From assembly GCA_040902725.1 (NCBI GenBank), contig JBBDWU010000052.1, forward strand, positions 1 through 61,485: a stretch of 61,485 nt of DNA, written 5' to 3'. The DNA comes from JACVRU01 sp040902725 (lineage in GTDB: Bacteria; Actinomycetota; Thermoleophilia; Gaiellales; Gaiellaceae). This document shows, in pieces, positions 58,667-61,485 of the stretch. The notes below the pieces were generated by a model. That model did no database searches. It was not told where the DNA came from and saw only the letters and a list, made by a program, of their open reading frames with translations. Made by a program: the position numbers and the translations under genes. Numbering within the stretch: the first letter of the stretch is position 1; every line of letters starts with the position of its first letter.

Positions 58667-59185
58667 ATGCCCACGCGGATCATCCTCGTCCGCCACGGCG
58701 AGACCGACTGGAACTTCGAGCATCGCTGGCAGGGCCACGCCGACACGCCCCTCAACGACAAGGGCCGCGCTCAGGCGCGCGAGCTCGCCGACCGGTTCGA
58801 CGGCGAGCAGGTCGCCGCCGTCTACTCCTCAGACCTCCTTCGCGCCCGCGAGACGGCCCGAATTCTGGCTGAGCGACTAGGCCTCGAGGTAACGACGGTG
58901 CCGGCGCTGCGCGAGCGCAGCTTCGGCTTGTGGGAAGGCCTACGTCACGAGGACATCGTGCACCGCTTCCCAGGCCTGGACGACTCGCCAGACGCGGAAA
59001 CGCGCGAGGCGATGGCGCGCCGCGTGCTCGTCTCGCTGCGCGCGATCGCCGCCTCCCATCCCGGCGAAACGGTGCTCGTCGTCTCGCACGGGGGCCCCAT
59101 TCGCGCCGCGCTGCGGCACCACGAGCACCCGGCCGGCGAGGAGGCCGTGGCGAACTGCTCGGTGATCGACCTCGAAGTAGACTGA
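58667..59185 (+). CDS. Histidine phosphatase family protein (phosphoglycerate mutase-like)
   Basis: 172 aa with the RHGET motif (catalytic H10), YSSDLLRARETA, RERSFGLWEG and the second His in VVSHGG. The size and pattern fit CobC/PhoE-like phosphatases rather than glycolytic GpmA, consistent with gpmI being present. Confidence 0.92.
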   Translation: MPTRIILVRHGETDWNFEHRWQGHADTPLNDKGRAQARELADRFDGEQVAAVYSSDLLRARETARILAERLGLEVTTVPALRERSFGLWEGLRHEDIVHRFPGLDDSPDAETREAMARRVLVSLRAIAASHPGETVLVVSHGGPIRAALRHHEHPAGEEAVANCSVIDLEVD

Positions 59186-59191
59186 GGCCTC

Positions 59192-59440
59192 TTGGAGGAC
59201 TACACGCACAAGTACAAGGGCGAGCAAGTCGAGGTCGCCCTGTTCGGCGGGGAGTACCAGGAGGGAGTGCTGACGGCGTACTGCTACGTCGACGACGTCG
59301 CCCACATCGAGCTGAACGGCCACATCCTCGTCCCGCTCCAGAACATCGCCTCCCTGCACTGCACGAGCCGGTGCGACGCGCCCGCCGACCACTGGCCGCC
59401 CCGCGGGCTCACCGAGGACGAGCCCGACGACACCCCGTAG
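59192..59440 (+). CDS. Hypothetical small protein
   Basis: 82 aa, beta-rich (HKYKGEQVEVALFGGEYQEGVLTAY), two Cys in LHCTSRCDAP and an acidic C-terminus. The N-terminal half resembles an Sm-like or small barrel fold; I recognise no family. Start is TTG 59192, overlapping an AGGCCTCTTGGAGG context, 6 bp after the phosphatase. Probably cotranscribed with it and with the downstream M48 protease. Confidence 0.6.
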   Translation: MEDYTHKYKGEQVEVALFGGEYQEGVLTAYCYVDDVAHIELNGHILVPLQNIASLHCTSRCDAPADHWPPRGLTEDEPDDTP

Positions 59441-59444
59441 CGCG

Positions 59445-60287
59445 GTGGGCGGCCGGGCGCCCGTCCTCCTCAACCTGAGCAAGGCGGCCCTGCTCCTCGG
59501 CGCGTTCTGCGGCGCCTCGGGCGGGCTCGGCTGGGCGCTCGGCGGCTACCGGCTCGCGCTGCTCTTCGGCGCGGCGGCCGTCCTCTTCGCGGCGGCGGTC
59601 TACGCCTACGGCGACCGGTTCGTGCTGGGGATGCTGGGCGCGCGCGAGCTGCTCCCCGCCGAGGCTCCCCCGCTCCACGCCACCGTGGAGAGCCTGGCGG
59701 CGCGGGCGGGGATCCCCAAGCCGACGCTCTACGTGATCCCGGACGGGCACCCACGGGCGCTCGCCGTCGGTCGCGGCCCGGGCGGGGCGACCATCGCTCT
59801 CTCGCGCGGGCTCCTCTCGGCGCTGCCGCCGGCCGAGTTGGAGGGCGTGCTCGCGCACGAGCTGGCGCACGTGCGCAGCCGCGACGTCCAGCTCCAGACG
59901 ACGGCAGTCGTCGTCGCGGCAACGCTCGTGGAGCTCTCGCGCATCGGCGGCTTCCTCCAGCGCGCGCTGCTCTTCGTGCTCGGGCCCATCGCGTCGGCGT
60001 TCGTGCACCTGCTGCTGTCGCCGAGGCGGGAGTTCGAGGCCGACCGGGCCGCGGCGTCGATCTGCGACTCGCCGCACGGCCTCGCCCGCGCGCTGATCCG
60101 GCTCGAGCAGGCGGTGGAGCTCGTCGAGTTCGCGGCGAGCCCCGCGACGGAGCCGCTCTACACCATCAACCCGTTCCTGGAAGAGGGCCTGGCCGCGCTC
60201 TTCGTCACGCATCCCCCCGTCGCCGAGCGCGTCCGGCGCCTGCGGGAGCTCGACCCGCTCTGGCGCGAGAAGCTGCGGGCGGCATGA
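59445..60287 (+). CDS. htpX: M48 family metallopeptidase, HtpX-like
   Basis: 280-aa integral-membrane zinc protease with two N-terminal helices (about 13-30 and 36-54), zinc motif HELAH (138-142), two further helices and REFEADRAAA supplying the third ligand. HtpX cleaves misfolded membrane proteins. GTG 59445, 4 bp after the small hypothetical gene. Convergent with the rRNA operon. Confidence 0.9.
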   Translation: MGGRAPVLLNLSKAALLLGAFCGASGGLGWALGGYRLALLFGAAAVLFAAAVYAYGDRFVLGMLGARELLPAEAPPLHATVESLAARAGIPKPTLYVIPDGHPRALAVGRGPGGATIALSRGLLSALPPAELEGVLAHELAHVRSRDVQLQTTAVVVAATLVELSRIGGFLQRALLFVLGPIASAFVHLLLSPRREFEADRAAASICDSPHGLARALIRLEQAVELVEFAASPATEPLYTINPFLEEGLAALFVTHPPVAERVRRLRELDPLWREKLRAA

Positions 60288-60304
60288 GCAGCTAGGACCA
60301 CGAA

Positions 60305-60330
60305 GAGAGGCCGCCTCGCGGCGGCCTCTC
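60305..60330 (-). terminator. Strong hairpin between htpX-like gene and rRNA operon
   Basis: Perfect 11-bp stem GAGAGGCCGCC/GGCGGCCTCTC with loop TCGC, just beyond the 3' end of 5S rRNA and 18 bp after the convergent protease stop. T-tracts are weak on both sides; it could serve both directions. Confidence 0.75.
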
Positions 60331-60337
60331 AGATAGA

Positions 60338-60454
<117 letters not shown>

Positions 60455-60519
60455 ATTGTCGGCTGCGCCGGCCGGCGCACCCTCAAAACTCCATAGCGAC
60501 AGTTCTTCAGAAGTGTTCA

Positions 60520-61485
<966 letters not shown>

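Noticed and set aside
55516..58872. 1118-aa plus-strand frame
   Set aside because: Antisense to dnaG, dgt and the SDR gene, no recognisable domain.

Overview
This 61.5 kb window comes from a high-GC actinobacterial genome, most plausibly Thermoleophilia (Gaiellales/Solirubrobacterales-like). The evidence is a strong G/C third-position bias, many GTG starts, WhiA next to a gap-pgk-tpiA operon, a coproheme decarboxylase of actinobacterial type, a PknB-like kinase and TTG/GTG-started lipoproteins. The class-level placement is inference from gene content, since no marker search was possible. Two 10-N scaffold gaps (13739-13748 and 34185-34194), both flanked by G/C homopolymers, indicate a draft or metagenome-assembled scaffold.

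Layout. 1-6261: lower-GC accessory segment holding the 3' part of a very large helical-repeat protein and a UvrD-like helicase, ending at the 3' end of tRNA-Gly(CCC). 6393-18684: central carbon metabolism (class I aldolase, GlpX, gap-pgk-tpiA-gpmI), interleaved with argS, an M48 protease, a phosphoesterase, a lipoprotein, a Ser/Thr kinase and an ECF sigma factor. 19081-27553: whiA, ogt, P5C dehydrogenase, uvrC, chdC, a phosphotransferase, small membrane proteins, bcp and tRNA-Leu(CAG). 27596-33920: secreted subtilase, two small membrane proteins, xdhC, an M29 aminopeptidase and a metal-site-degenerate M24 protein.

34216-54723: about twenty same-strand genes, nearly all joined by 4-bp GTGA/ATGA or TGATG overlaps. 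They form what looks like one catabolic operon: fumarylacetoacetase, a three-subunit molybdenum hydroxylase with a CoxG-like protein, LLM flavin oxidoreductase, M20 amidohydrolase, a second FAH-type hydrolase, M24 peptidase, an HMGL/isopropylmalate-synthase-type enzyme, GST, phytoene-desaturase-like oxidoreductase, sugar-phosphate-isomerase-like protein, two ketopantoate-reductase-like enzymes and a complete Liv-type ABC importer. An Mrr-type restriction endonuclease sits inside it. The substrate is unknown; import, oxidative attack and amide/C-C hydrolysis are all represented. XdhC at 30618 could mature the molybdenum enzyme.

54724-55189, upstream of this operon, carries the most striking signal. 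Two ungapped 129-nt direct repeats are about 79% identical by eye. Their minus-strand transcripts fold into the same structure: an 8-bp long-range stem, and a long hairpin with at least five two-sided compensatory base changes and a GNRA-like tip. I propose a tandem structured RNA, either cis-regulatory for the operon or independent small RNAs.

55190-61485: tRNA-Asn(GTT), dnaG, a dGTPase-like gene, an SDR, a histidine phosphatase, a small hypothetical protein, an HtpX-like protease, a strong hairpin terminator, 5S rRNA and the 3' part of 23S rRNA, so an rRNA operon enters from the right on the minus strand.
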